48,550 nucleotides of DNA, from assembly GCF_029223525.1 (NCBI RefSeq), contig NZ_JARHTQ010000045.1:1-48550 (forward strand), written 5' to 3'. Made by a program: the position numbers and the translations under genes. Position 1 is the first letter of the stretch, and each line of letters starts with the position of its first letter. The notes beneath the pieces are model-generated. The model did no database searches and was not told the origin of the DNA. It saw only the letters and a list, made by a program, of their open reading frames with translations. The stretch comes from Streptantibioticus ferralitis. GTDB lineage: Bacteria; Actinomycetota; Actinomycetes; Streptomycetales; Streptomycetaceae. Shown here one piece after another: positions 23,200 through 31,567 of this stretch.

Positions 23200-23790
23200 A
23201 TGCTCGCGCCGTGCACCAACCCGCCGTTGGGCGGGGACGCGCATGGAGGCGTCGGTGCCGGCGATGATGTCGACGCCTGCGCTACGCAGGGCGGCCACGT
23301 TCGCCAGCACTGGTTCCAGGCTGCCGTCCGGGTACTTGTTGAATCAGGGTGGGCCCCAAGCTGCCGCAGTAGTGGCTCGCATGCTGCGCGGGGGCCGACG
23401 GTCAGCGCCTGTCCGGTGCCTCCCATGACGGCCAGGCACGGGGTGACGAAGATGCCGGCGTCGGTGATCGCCGAGTCGATCTCCTCGGTGTGCGGTCGAT
23501 CGGTGAACAGGCGCGCGAGGCCGTCCACTCCGACCTCGATGTCCTGCTCGGTGGCAGCGAGCGTCATCGCGTGCGCGATCACCTTCTTCCCCAGCAGATG
23601 CGCCTCTGCCACGCCGGCCTTGAGCGCGTCCGTGCTGATCATGGGCAGCCCGGGGTGGCTCATCACGGTGCCTTCTTCGATCATTACCTTTATGTAGTCG
23701 GCTCCCTGGGCGGCCATCGCCCGGACGTGGGCCACCGCCTCAGCTCGGGTTCGCGACCGACGGCGGTGTTCAGCCGCCCCCGCCAGGACG
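23200..23790 (-). pseudogene. Metal-dependent amidohydrolase fragment
   Basis: The text TRAEAVAHVRAMAAQGADYI and KVMIEEGTVMSHPG, with LLGKKVIAHAM and DGLARLFTDRP, matches the middle of imidazolonepropionase-like amidohydrolases (the HA of AHAM is a metal-site His). After LLRQLGAHPDS the frame changes; SAGVDIIAGTDASMRVP, the catalytic-Asp strand, appears in the next frame, and VHGASMHQE in another. The N-terminal metal HxH is missing. At least two frameshifts and a 5' loss make it non-functional. Confidence 0.75.
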
Positions 23791-23989
23791 GTGCTCGGCC
23801 AACTCTGGCGATGAGCTCGTGGGTATGGCCGTCCTTCGCCATCAGGGCCAGCAGGGCCGAGCGCACGTCGGCATACCCGAGTGCGTCAACGGCACATCCC
23901 TGTCTTTCTGCCGGAACTCGTCCCGCGCGCAGGCCAGAGGGGTGGTGCCGTACCAGACCGGTACGTCGCGATTGCCTGCCATGGGTGCG

Positions 23990-24077
23990 ACTTGGCCGCG
24001 GTGTCGCTGCCGGCGTTTGCCAGGATGTTCCGGGCCTTTCCGTATGCACAGGCGTGAATCGTCACCGGGTTCGCCGC
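23990..24077 (-). repeat. 88-bp diverged duplicate, copy A
   Basis: This segment aligns without gaps to 24477-24564; I count 69 of 88 identical positions. On the minus strand it encodes ANPVTIHACAYGKARNILA and then NAGSDTAAK. The changes fall mostly at third positions and keep the frame, so both copies were once coding. Confidence 0.7.
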
Positions 24078-24149
24078 CACGCGGGTGTCCAGTGCGGTAG
24101 CGCCCAGCGCACAGTACTCAGCCAACCCCTGTCGGTCTTGGCGCTGCTG

Positions 24150-24445
24150 GCGAGGGCGGGGCCCGTCCACCCGGTGCGGCGCAGCCAGTCCTCGAAGGTC
24201 ATCAAGTCGGGGTGCAGGCGGCGCAGGAGGGTGATGTCCCGGTCGCGGGTGCAGAGGTCTCGGTCGGCGAAGAACTGGAACATCGCGGCGTAGTCGTGGC
24301 CGAAGTCGGGGATGGCGGCGCGCAGGTCGCCCTGCGGCATTGGGGTGTAGGTGCTGGGGGTGCCTGTGACTTGCGCGAAGGTTGCGGCGATCTCGTCGCC
24401 GGTAAGGCTGTCGCCGATCACCGCGAGGTCGCGGGCGCCCAGGAC
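24150..24445 (-). pseudogene. NmrA-family C-terminal fragment
   Basis: The frame carries DLAVIGDSLTGDEIAATFAQ, DFGHDYAAMFQFFADRD and a C-terminal LHPDLMTFEDWLRRTGW, the characteristic end of NmrA-like NAD(P)-binding proteins. The Rossmann N-terminus is absent, since the frame begins directly after the duplicate segment copy B. Not functional. Confidence 0.7.
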
Positions 24446-24476
24446 TGCCAGTTGTCGAACATGTGGCTGGCGAACC

Positions 24477-24564
24477 ACTTGGCCGCCGTCTGACTGCCGG
24501 CGCCAGCCAGGATGCTCCGGGCCTTGTTGTACGCGGAGGCGTGGATCGTATTCGGGTTCACCGC
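24477..24564 (-). repeat. 88-bp diverged duplicate, copy B
   Basis: Copy B of the segment at 23990-24077. On the minus strand it reads VNPNTIHASAYNKARSILA then GAGSQTAAK. It lies directly between the LysR remnant and the NmrA remnant, whereas copy A follows the NmrA remnant. The parent gene was not identified. Confidence 0.7.
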
Positions 24565-24567
24565 TAG

Positions 24568-25265
24568 CGCACGCCGCACGGCAACCACCTCACGCAAGCG
24601 GGCGAGGTCTTCCTCCCGCTCGCCACCGCGCTGCTGCGCACTGCCGACCAGGCTGCGGCGCGCACGCGGGCCGCGGCCCGGCCCGGCGGCATCACCGTCG
24701 GCTACACGCCAGACATCATCATCACCCCGGCCGTACGCGAACTGCGCCACCAGCACCCCGATGCCGTAGTCGCGACCCTGCACCTGGCCGTGCACGAACG
24801 GCGCCAGGCCCTGCTGGACCGCCGCGTGGACGCCGTGGTCACCCGGCTGCCGTTTACAACCGACGGCCTGGAGGTGACCCCTCTCTACGACGAACCCCGT
24901 GTACTGGTGGTGTCGTTGGGCCACCGGCTGGCGGGCAAGGAATCCGTCCCCCTGGACGACATCGCCGACGAACTTATGCCGAAGGTGCGGGGGCCGACCC
25001 GCTTGCGAGCGCCTTCTGGCGCATCGACCCCCGCCCCGACGGACGCCCGGCCCCGGACGGCCCCCTCGTCGAAACTCTCAAGGACATGGTCGAACTCATC
25101 GCGGCCGGGCAGGCCGTGGCCCTCGCCGGCCACGTCCACACCCTGCGCCCGGACCTCACCACGGTCCCACTGGAAGGCGTCGAGCCCAGCCACGTCGTGC
25201 TCGCCACCCGCGCCCACGACCCCAACCCCCTCGTGACGGCCCTCCGCACCCACGCCCGAACCCAC
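24568..25265 (+). pseudogene. LysR-type regulator, 5'-truncated and frameshifted
   Basis: After an in-frame TAG at 24565 the frame reads HGNHLTQAGEVFLPLA, the linker after a LysR helix-turn-helix, then RPGGITVGYTPDIII and RRVDAVVTRLPFTTDGLE, the substrate-binding domain. Near 24990 (a GCGGGGG run) the frame shifts by one, and the domain continues as ADPLASAFWRIDPRP and MVELIAAGQAVALAGH. The DNA-binding domain is gone and no proper stop follows, so it is a pseudogene. Confidence 0.8.
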
Positions 25266-25274
25266 CTCTGGGCC

Positions 25275-25347
25275 AGCCGTCCTCGACGACGCAGCGGGCC
25301 AGGCGCAGACGGCCGGTCTCGGTCAGGGGTGCATTACGGTGGGGCAC
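25275..25347 (-). pseudogene. N-terminal scrap of an IS481-family transposase
   Basis: From GTG 25347 the frame gives VPHRNAPLTETGRLRLARC and then VVEDGWP, the usual start of IS481-type transposases, before the similarity ends abruptly at the LysR remnant. About 25 codons remain. Confidence 0.65.
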
Positions 25348-25608
25348 GAGGGCCTTTCTGTCGCTGGTCGTAGACGTCGCAATCCACACCAGGCCAGAAG
25401 GCCCTCACCTATTTCAAGGTCCCTCAGCCGAGACCTGCACCACCTGTCCACAACCTCCCGGGATAGAACACCTAGCACCCGTCATCACGATGCTGGCGCC
25501 AGGCGGTCGTCAGTGAATGTGGACGCCGCCTACGACGCGCTCGTGCGCACCCTCTTCGGATCCCTGGACTGGACAGGGCCCGGCGAGGGCGAAGCGACGA
25601 GCGCCTGA
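25348..25608 (+). other. Gap with a possible gene tail
   Basis: This 260-bp stretch between the IS481 scrap and the next TetR contains no clear gene. A plus-strand frame ending at 25608 (VNVDAAYDALVRTLFGSLDW) could be the tail of a lost gene. Confidence 0.2.
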
Positions 25609-25609
25609 C

Positions 25610-26215
25610 TCACTGCTTCCGGGTGGCGTCGTTGACGAGCTTGACCAGCACCCGCCGCCGCTCCTTCGGGCTTTCGTTGGCGACATCGCCGAGCATGAGC
25701 GTCACGGCCGAGGGTACGGCCAGCCACCACGCCGCCACCGCGCGGGCGACGTAGAGCAGGTGCGCCGGGGCGACATCGGTCCGTAGGAACCCGTCGGCCT
25801 GGGCCTTGGCGACCGCGCGGACGTTGTCCGCGTAGTGCCCGGACCGCTCGTGGGCCGCAGCGATCGACGCGCGGTCGGACTGCAGCGGATCCGGGTCGAG
25901 CCCTTCCCACAGCAGCAGCCGCAGGTAGTGCGGGTAGGTCCGGTGGTAGTCCCACACCCTGCCGGAGAACTCCCCGAGATCGGCGGCCTGCTCATCGGTC
26001 AGCGGGACTGCGGCCGCGAGCTTGATCATCTCCTGTTCCAGCACCGCGCTGAACAGTTTCTGCTTGCTGCCGAAGTACTGGTAGATCCGCTCCTTGTTGA
26101 TCCCGGCGCGGGCTGCCACGCGGTCGACGCGCGCGCCCAGTGGGCCGTGCTCGCTGTACTCGAAGACAGCGGCGTCCAGCAGCCGCTGCCTGGTCCGTGC
26201 GGTGTCCCAGGCCAT
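25610..26215 (-). CDS. TetR-family transcriptional regulator
   Basis: A 201-residue protein with a clear HTH (RTRQRLLDAAVFEYSEHG, then AGINKERIYQYFGSKQKLFS). The C-terminal domain with YPHYLRLLLWEGLDPDPL is common in actinomycete TetR proteins. It is divergent from the SnoaL-like gene at 26316. Two copies of CAACT-N4-AGTTG lie between, a convincing operator pair. Although surrounded by gene fragments, it is intact. Confidence 0.92.
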   Translation of the reverse strand: MAWDTARTRQRLLDAAVFEYSEHGPLGARVDRVAARAGINKERIYQYFGSKQKLFSAVLEQEMIKLAAAVPLTDEQAADLGEFSGRVWDYHRTYPHYLRLLLWEGLDPDPLQSDRASIAAAHERSGHYADNVRAVAKAQADGFLRTDVAPAHLLYVARAVAAWWLAVPSAVTLMLGDVANESPKERRRVLVKLVNDATRKQ

Positions 26216-26235
26216 GACGCGATGTTACCAATATC

Positions 26236-26249
26236 CAACTCGACAGTTG
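26236..26249. promoter_or_regulatory. TetR operator copy 1 (CAACT-N4-AGTTG)
   Basis: Perfect 5-bp arms around CGAC, 21 bp upstream of the TetR start codon. Confidence 0.7.
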
Positions 26250-26276
26250 CCTTCGTTCGGCCCGCATGCCACACTC

Positions 26277-26290
26277 CAACTCGTCAGTTG
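26277..26290. promoter_or_regulatory. TetR operator copy 2 (CAACT-N4-AGTTG)
   Basis: The same arms as copy 1 around CGTC, 41 bp away, 26 bp upstream of the SnoaL-like start. One copy per divergent promoter is the likely arrangement. Confidence 0.7.
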
Positions 26291-26315
26291 CAGTTTTGTC
26301 CACAGTGGAGCTGCC

Positions 26316-26717
26316 ATGGACAGTGGATCGACCAGAGCGGCACTGGACGACGTCTTCTCCTCGGTCTCGGAATCCGGGTTCGGCAAGAAATTCCTCGACC
26401 GGCTTGCCCCCGACCTCGTGTTCACCGCCACCGGCACGTCACCGCTGGCCGGCCGGTACACCAGCAAGGCCGAGTACAGCGAGAAGGTTCTGGCACGCCT
26501 GCACGAGCGGCTGGCTACCCCGATCCGTCCGGCGATCGAGCAGATGCTCGTGGACGGGGAGTGGGCGACGGTGCGCTTCCGCAGCGAAGGTGTCCGCGGG
26601 CACAACGGGGCCGATTTCAGCATGCAGTACTGCTGGCTGATCCGGGTCATCGGCGATCGCATCGTCGAGATCATCGGTTTCTACGACACAAAGAAGATGA
26701 TCGATCTGTTCGCCTGA
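26316..26717 (+). CDS. SnoaL-like (NTF2-fold) protein
   Basis: A 133-residue protein with a single NTF2/SnoaL-type cone: a long helix (TRAALDDVFSSVSESGFGKK), then strands FTATGTSPLAGRYTSKAEYS, WATVRFRSEGVRG and a closing VIGDRIVEIIGFYDT. The ATG at 26316 has GTGGAG 5 nt upstream. Members include cyclases, isomerases and dehydratases of polyketide and steroid metabolism. It leads a plus-strand run of mostly broken catabolic genes under the adjacent TetR. Confidence 0.82.
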   Translation: MDSGSTRAALDDVFSSVSESGFGKKFLDRLAPDLVFTATGTSPLAGRYTSKAEYSEKVLARLHERLATPIRPAIEQMLVDGEWATVRFRSEGVRGHNGADFSMQYCWLIRVIGDRIVEIIGFYDTKKMIDLFA

Positions 26718-26763
26718 CGCCAATCCGTCCTTCCTGATTCGCGCGAGACCAAGGAGCGAGCGC

Positions 26764-27417
26764 GTGATCATCGACCGCGATGTGGCGGTGCCCATTGATG
26801 ACGGTGCCGTATTGCGAGCCGACGTGTTCCGGCCGGACATCACCGAACCGGTACCCGTCATCATGACCCTGGGCCCCTACGGCAAGGGAGTGCGATACCA
26901 AGACGGCTACGCGCCCCAATGGAACTGGCTGCTCACGACCTATCCGCATATCCTGCCCGGCTCGACCCGCGAGTACATGGCGTGGGAAACCGCGGATCCG
27001 GAAACCTGGGTGCCGTGGGGCTACGCCGTCGTCCGGGTCGATTCGCGTGGCGCGGGCCGGTCCCCAGGGCGGCTGGACATCATGTCCCCGCGCGAGGTCC
27101 GCGACTACTACGACGCCATCGAATGGGCCGGGACCCAGCCCTGGAGCAACGGCAAGGTCGACCTCAATGGGATCTCCTACTACGCGATCAACCAGTGGCT
27201 GGTCGCGTCGCTGCAGCCGCCGCATCTGGCAGCCATGATCCCGTGGGAGGGCGCAGCGGACTTCTACCGCGACTGGGCCCGTCACGGCGGAATCATGAGC
27301 AACGCCTTCCTGGAATCGGTGTTCAGCGGCCGCACCACCATCCACACGGGCGGGGACACCGCTTCGTCCCTGCTGCTTCCTGTCGTTCCGGCCCCGGACG
27401 CAGGCCATGCGGCATGA
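26764..27417 (+). pseudogene. CocE/NonD-type hydrolase, 3'-truncated
   Basis: From GTG 26764 (AAGGAG upstream) 217 codons match the start of CocE/X-Pro dipeptidyl-peptidase family hydrolases: PVIMTLGPYGKG, VVRVDSRGAGRSPGRLD, and the nucleophile elbow GISYYAINQW (Ser138). Family members usually run to about 550 residues with the Asp and His of the triad later on. Here the frame leaves the family near residue 200 and ends. The product would lack the triad and the beta-sandwich domain, so it is probably inactive. Confidence 0.78.
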
Positions 27418-27470
27418 ACATCGACCTGAGCGGCAAGTCGATCCTGATCACCGGCGCAGGTCGCGGCCCG
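27415..27470 (+). pseudogene. 18-codon start of a short-chain dehydrogenase
   Basis: ATG 27415 gives MNIDLSGKSILITGAGRG, the classic first strand and GxGxxG loop of an SDR, and is then fused to the end of a transporter gene. It overlaps the last codons of the CocE remnant. Confidence 0.65.
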
Positions 27471-27472
27471 GC

Positions 27473-27772
27473 ACCGTCCTCGCGCTGGTCGCCGCGATCG
27501 GGATCGGCCTGGCTCTGGGTGCCGAGGTGGACGTCATCGGGTATCTCACATCGCGGTACTACGGCCTGGCCAGCAGCCGGATGTTCGGGGTTTTCTATGC
27601 CGTTTTCACACGGGGAATCGGCGCCAGCCCACGGCTCATGGCTTGGTTGCGTGCCGCGACCGGGAGCTACTTCGCGGCACTCGTCGTGGCGGCCGGGCTG
27701 CTCGTCGGCGCGTCCGCCCTACTCACGGCACCCCGATTCCCGCGACGGCCCAGGAAAGCGTTCGCGACGTGA
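27473..27772 (+). pseudogene. C-terminal fragment of an MFS transporter
   Basis: The frame gives GTVLALVAAIGIGLALGAEV, DVIGYLTSRYYGLASSRMFG and two further hydrophobic segments ending in a polar tail and TGA. This matches the last three or four helices of MFS carriers of the oxalate/formate or aromatic-acid type. All earlier helices are missing because the SDR fragment abuts it. Confidence 0.7.
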
Positions 27773-27854
27773 CCACGGCCACCACAGAGCGAAGCAGCGC
27801 AACCTGAACGACCGTCGGCCCAACCAGCAGATCCCAACGTGAGAAAGGCCGCCG

Positions 27855-28382
27855 ATGAACGACATCAAGACCCTGGAAGACCGGCTGCGGGCCGTCGAAG
27901 ACCGCCTGGCGATCTACAACCTGCTCGCCTCGCACCCGCTCAGCGCGGACACCGGCGAGCCGGACTTCATCGAATCCATCTACACGCAGGACTTCGTGTT
28001 CGACCGCGGCGCCGGGTTGTCGGGCGCGCGCGGCCGGGACAAGATGGTCGACCTCGTCGAAAGCGACGCACACCGCACTGCGATCGCCGGCGGGCTCGCG
28101 CACTTCGGCAACTTCCCGCTCATCGAACTGCACGGCGACACCGCCGTCGCCACCTCCTACATCGCCCTCATCACGACGGACGAAAAGGGTGAAGAACGCG
28201 AACTGGCCAACCATGGAACATCGACCGGATTCCGCGTCCATCGCATCGTCGCCAACCGCTGGTCACTCGCCCGTGAAAACGGCCGGTGGTCGATCGCGTC
28301 GCGGACGGTCCTGCCCATGGACGGCAGCGGACCCGCACTGGAGATGGTCCGCAAGGCCGCCACCTACTACGCCGACCGCTGA
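27855..28382 (+). CDS. SnoaL-like (NTF2-fold) protein
   Basis: A 175-residue protein of the SnoaL_4 type: N-terminal helices KTLEDRLRAVEDRLAIYNLL, then FIESIYTQDFVFDRGAG, strands VATSYIALITTDEKGEE and a closing ARENGRWSIASRTV. GAGAAAGGCCGCCG precedes the ATG. It appears complete although the genes on both sides are fragments. Such proteins occur beside SDR and CoA-ligase genes in steroid and aromatic catabolism. Function not assigned. Confidence 0.85.
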   Translation: MNDIKTLEDRLRAVEDRLAIYNLLASHPLSADTGEPDFIESIYTQDFVFDRGAGLSGARGRDKMVDLVESDAHRTAIAGGLAHFGNFPLIELHGDTAVATSYIALITTDEKGEERELANHGTSTGFRVHRIVANRWSLARENGRWSIASRTVLPMDGSGPALEMVRKAATYYADR

Positions 28383-28392
28383 AGGCTCCGTC

Positions 28393-28650
28393 GTGTACGA
28401 CGACATCTACCGGGAGAGCCGGGAAGACCCCGAAAAATTCACGGCCGCGCAAGCGCTCGGCTGGTCCCGCCCGCCCACCCGGTGATGGCGCTCATTGAAA
28501 ACAGAGATCCCCATCTCCGGGCGCTCGACGCCACCAACCCGCCGTTCCCCCAGTGGTTTCCCGACGGCGAACTGAACGTCGCCCGCAACACGCTGGACCG
28601 GCACGTCGCGGCCGGACGCGGTAAACAGGCAGCCCTCGTCTACGACCCAT
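28393..28650 (+). pseudogene. Propionate/acetate-CoA ligase N-terminal fragment
   Basis: GTG 28393 starts VYDDIYRESREDPEKFTAAQ and ends GWSRPPTR-TGA. One frame over, after a lost G near 28484, the text continues with NPPFPQWFPDGELNVARNTL and DRHVAAGRGKQAALVYDP, the N-terminal domain of PrpE-type acyl-CoA synthetases. Homology stops at about 28650, before the adenylation core. Confidence 0.75.
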
Positions 28651-29440
28651 GTAGGTTCCGTAGCTCAGTGTCGAACGGCATGGCGCAACCAGAACGCCCG
28701 CCTCCCCGGCGTCTCGCAGCCCAACGACGCGAACGAGCCCGCATCCGCAGCGAGAAAGCCGTCCGCTGGGGAGGCCGTCCCACCAATACGGCGGCCTGAG
28801 CAACTACACCCGCTCCTGGTACACCCTGACCTCGGCCGGCTTGAGTCTGTGGGTCGCTGACCAGGCTGCCCGCTCGGTACGCCCCTTTGGGCCCACTCTT
28901 CGAGATCGCCTCCGGCATCGTGGAAGAACCAAGAGTTGATACTTTCCAGGGCCTCCAGGGCCTCCAGGGCCTCCAGGGCGGGCGGGAGCCGTATCGAAGC
29001 TCGCAGTGAACCTGCACGTAGTGGTCGTGATCATCGTCGCTGTCGGAAACCTCGAACTGTCGGCTGAGGTCCAGCGTGAACATCGCAGGACCGTCGAACG
29101 CGTAAGTGCCGTACTGGAACAGAAGACCGTCGGCATCTGGCGGTTTCGCCAGGTGATGATGTAGCGGCGGATCACGTTGCCATACTCGTTCGTCGCTCCG
29201 CTGGAAACCGGCCGCAAGTCTTGGACCGCGTTTCCTGGACGCGGTACGGCTCGGGCTGGCGCTGGCCGGTCGCGCCAGCTACGAGGCACGCCACGCCCAG
29301 ACCGCTACCTGCTGCCGCGCAGCTCGGCTTACCGCATCACGGCCAGCGGCCTCAGCCCACCACAGCCCAATCAGTCGGCGACGTCGAGGCGTCGCCGACT
29401 GACCGATGCGGGATTCCAGACCGGAGTGACCGGCTTGAAG
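28651..29440 (-). pseudogene. Decayed region with an unidentified minus-strand ORF
   Basis: Minus-strand frames contain protein-like text: ATNEYGNVIRRYII, then (next frame) GLLFQYGTYAFDG, MFTLDLSRQFEVSDSDDDHD and HYVQVHCELRYGSRPP. A third frame then gives LEALEALEALESINSWFFHD and GGDLEEWAQRG across a 9-bp tandem repeat. Two frameshifts therefore split it. I do not recognise the protein. From 29,290 to 29,440 nothing could be identified. Confidence 0.4.
28945..28980. repeat. Four tandem 9-bp repeats
   Basis: TCCAGGGCC is repeated four times, the last copy ending in G. On the minus strand it encodes Leu-Glu-Ala or Trp-Arg-Pro repeats depending on frame, inside the decayed ORF. Confidence 0.8.
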
Positions 29441-29689
29441 CTAGCTGCGCGTCGGGCTAGCCGAATCGGAAGCCTCGTGCGCGCCGTCGTCCTGCAGTGC
29501 GGCGAGGGTCAGTACGTGGTCGGCGATGCCCCAGCCGCCGTCGGCGACCTCCTCGACGAGCACCATCGTCCCGCCGCGGGCGCGCTCACCGTAGATCTCC
29601 ACATAAAGCTCGGTTGTGCGGTGGACGATATTCTCCTTCTGCTCGGCGGTGAGCGTGCCGGCGGGGACCTTGAAGTTCGCGAACGGCAT
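29441..29689 (-). CDS. 4-oxalocrotonate tautomerase-family protein
   Basis: An 82-residue protein whose second residue is Pro (MPFANFKVPAGTLTAEQKEN). In the tautomerase superfamily Met is removed and Pro1 is the catalytic base. The helix and strand (TTELYVEIYGERARGGTMVL) fit the beta-alpha-beta unit. The last 20 residues are polar and atypical. It is the third gene of an SDR-SDR-tautomerase operon, 15 nt after the second SDR. It may isomerise a keto-enol intermediate or act as a dehalogenase-like hydratase. Confidence 0.85.
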   Translation of the reverse strand: MPFANFKVPAGTLTAEQKENIVHRTTELYVEIYGERARGGTMVLVEEVADGGWGIADHVLTLAALQDDGAHEASDSASPTRS

Positions 29690-29704
29690 GATCTGACTCC
29701 CTTT

Positions 29705-30628
29705 TCAGCGGCTGGCCTGCTCGGGCAGCAGGTCGGCGATTCCGATGCGGTGGTAGAACTCGGACCTGATCCGGTCGTTGACGGTGGAGACGACGTCGCT
29801 GCCGTCCCGGCTCGGGTCAATGTGTGTGCGGAACGGGCGCTGCCCGGCGGGCAGGTCGACCACCCGTGCGATCTCCTGAGCGACCTCGTCCACGCCGCGG
29901 CCCTCGGGGAAGATCGAGGTGAGCCGCTCGGCCAGCTGCTCGCGCAGCTCGCCGTAGACGGCGTCGTACTCCGCGGCGCGCTCGGTGTCCGCCGGGACTC
30001 CGGCGTGCGCGAAGTGGTTGGTGCCGCTCGGGTAGGCGCCGGGCACGACGATCACCGTGTCGATGCCGTACCTGATGGTCTCGGCGGCGTAGCTCTCGGC
30101 GAGCGCGTCCATGCCGGCCTTGGCCGCGAAGTACGGGGCGAGGAACGGCGGGTGTCCGCCGCGCGTGCTCGAACTGGCGACCCACACCAGCACGCCGGAA
30201 CCCTGCTTGCGCAGGATCGGCAGCGCGGCCCGGTTCACCCGCTGGGTACTGAGCACGTTGACGTCGTAGAGCTCCGCGAGCTGCTCGACGGTGAACGCCT
30301 CGGCCGGGCCGAGGACCATGTGCCCGGCGTTGTGCACGACCACGTCCAGCCGGCCCTGCTCGTCGACGATCCGGGCGACGGCGGCGTCCACCGAGCCCTG
30401 GTCCTGCACGTCCATCTCGATACCGCGCACGTCGATGTCCTCGGCGGCGGACAGCTCGGCCAGCGCGGTCACCCGCGGCGCGTTGCGGTCGGCGGTGGCG
30501 CGCATGCCCGCGTAGACGAGGTGCCCGGCCCGGGCCAGCGCCCGCGCGGTCAGGTCCCCGAAGCCGGAGGAGGCCCCGGTGACCACAATGACCTTCGGCT
30601 CGGCGGCTGCGGCCGTGTACTTACTCAC
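29705..30628 (-). CDS. Short-chain dehydrogenase/reductase
   Basis: A 307-residue classical SDR. The cofactor loop is VTGASSGFGDLTARAL, the NAG motif appears in VVVHNAGHMVLG, and the catalytic Ser, Tyr and Lys in WVASSSTRGG and APYFAAKAG. The extended C-terminus (about 50 residues more than a 250-residue SDR) is typical of SDRs that act on steroid or retinoid-like substrates. It lies 36 nt after the previous SDR gene. Confidence 0.9.
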   Translation of the reverse strand: MSKYTAAAAEPKVIVVTGASSGFGDLTARALARAGHLVYAGMRATADRNAPRVTALAELSAAEDIDVRGIEMDVQDQGSVDAAVARIVDEQGRLDVVVHNAGHMVLGPAEAFTVEQLAELYDVNVLSTQRVNRAALPILRKQGSGVLVWVASSSTRGGHPPFLAPYFAAKAGMDALAESYAAETIRYGIDTVIVVPGAYPSGTNHFAHAGVPADTERAAEYDAVYGELREQLAERLTSIFPEGRGVDEVAQEIARVVDLPAGQRPFRTHIDPSRDGSDVVSTVNDRIRSEFYHRIGIADLLPEQASR

Positions 30629-30664
30629 GGTTCCCTCCTGTGCCCTTGCTCTGACTCGGAGATC

Positions 30665-31444
30665 TCAGACCAGTCCGCCATTGACACGGATGACCTGCCC
30701 GTTCACCCAGTGACCTCGCGGGCTCGCGAGAAACGCGACGACCTCGGCGATATCCGCGGGGGTGCCGAGCCGATTGAGCGGCGACTGGGCGGCGAGGCTG
30801 GCGATCAGCTCCTCGCTCTTGCCCTCGAAGAACATGTCGGTGCCCGTCGGGCCCGGGGCAACCGTGTTGACGGTGACGTCCCGACCGCGCAGCTCGCGGG
30901 CCAGGACCAGCGTCAGCGCCTCGACGGCGCCCTTGCTCGCGACGTAACCGCCGTAGGTGGGGAACTTCGTGCCCATGACCGAGGTCGAGAAGGTGATCAG
31001 GGCGCCGCCAGCCCGCAGCCGCCTGGCCGCCTGTTGCGCGACGACGAACGTGCCGCGGATGTTAGTACGGTGCATGTCGTCCAGGACCGCCAGGTCGAGG
31101 TCGACGATGGTCGAGAGCGACATCTTCCCCGCGGCGTTGACGACCACGTCGATGCCGCCGAAGCGCGCCTCAGCCTCGTCGAACAGCCGCGCCACGGCGT
31201 GCTCGTCGGCCACGTCCAACTGCACCGCCAGCGCCCGGCCGCCGGCAGCTTCGACCTCTGCGACGGCCTGCTCGGCGAGGTCCTTGCGCCCGGCGTAGGC
31301 GAGCGCGACAGCGTATCCCTCGGCGGCCAGGCGGCCCACGACCTGCCGGCCGATCCCGCGCGTACCGCCGGTGACGACCGCGACCCGCCCCGCTCCGGCG
31401 CCGGTCTCCGGGCCATCGGCGATGATTTCGTGCTCCACGCTCAT
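30665..31444 (-). CDS. Short-chain dehydrogenase/reductase (FabG-like)
   Basis: A 259-residue SDR with VVTGGTRGIGRQVVGRL, VVVNAAGKM, catalytic Ser, Tyr and Lys (FSTSVMG, YGGYVASKGA), and the typical end GQVIRVNGGLV. First gene of the operon, divergent from the XRE regulator at 31568. Likely a 3-oxoacyl or related ketone reductase, or an oxidase of a hydroxyl group. Confidence 0.92.
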   Translation of the reverse strand: MSVEHEIIADGPETGAGAGRVAVVTGGTRGIGRQVVGRLAAEGYAVALAYAGRKDLAEQAVAEVEAAGGRALAVQLDVADEHAVARLFDEAEARFGGIDVVVNAAGKMSLSTIVDLDLAVLDDMHRTNIRGTFVVAQQAARRLRAGGALITFSTSVMGTKFPTYGGYVASKGAVEALTLVLARELRGRDVTVNTVAPGPTGTDMFFEGKSEELIASLAAQSPLNRLGTPADIAEVVAFLASPRGHWVNGQVIRVNGGLV

Positions 31445-31513
31445 GCTGTGCTCCGTTCTCGATGACCACACCACCCTTGCCGCTCGGCACGCGGGCAACC
31501 AGTGGCCGCTTAC

Positions 31514-31534
31514 CCAGGGGACGCCATCCCCTGG
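31514..31534. promoter_or_regulatory. Palindrome between divergent SDR and XRE genes
   Basis: CCAGGGG and CCCCTGG are perfect arms with a 7-nt spacer, 34 bp before the XRE start codon. A looser TTGCC/GGCAA symmetry lies a little to the left. It is a candidate binding site for the XRE regulator. Confidence 0.45.
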
Positions 31535-31567
31535 CTCGGGCTCGTCGCGGGATGGGAAACTGTGGGC

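Noticed and set aside
29177-31465. A 762-codon plus-strand open frame
   Set aside because: It lies antisense to two clear SDR genes and a tautomerase; its text is the low-complexity shadow typical of high-GC DNA.
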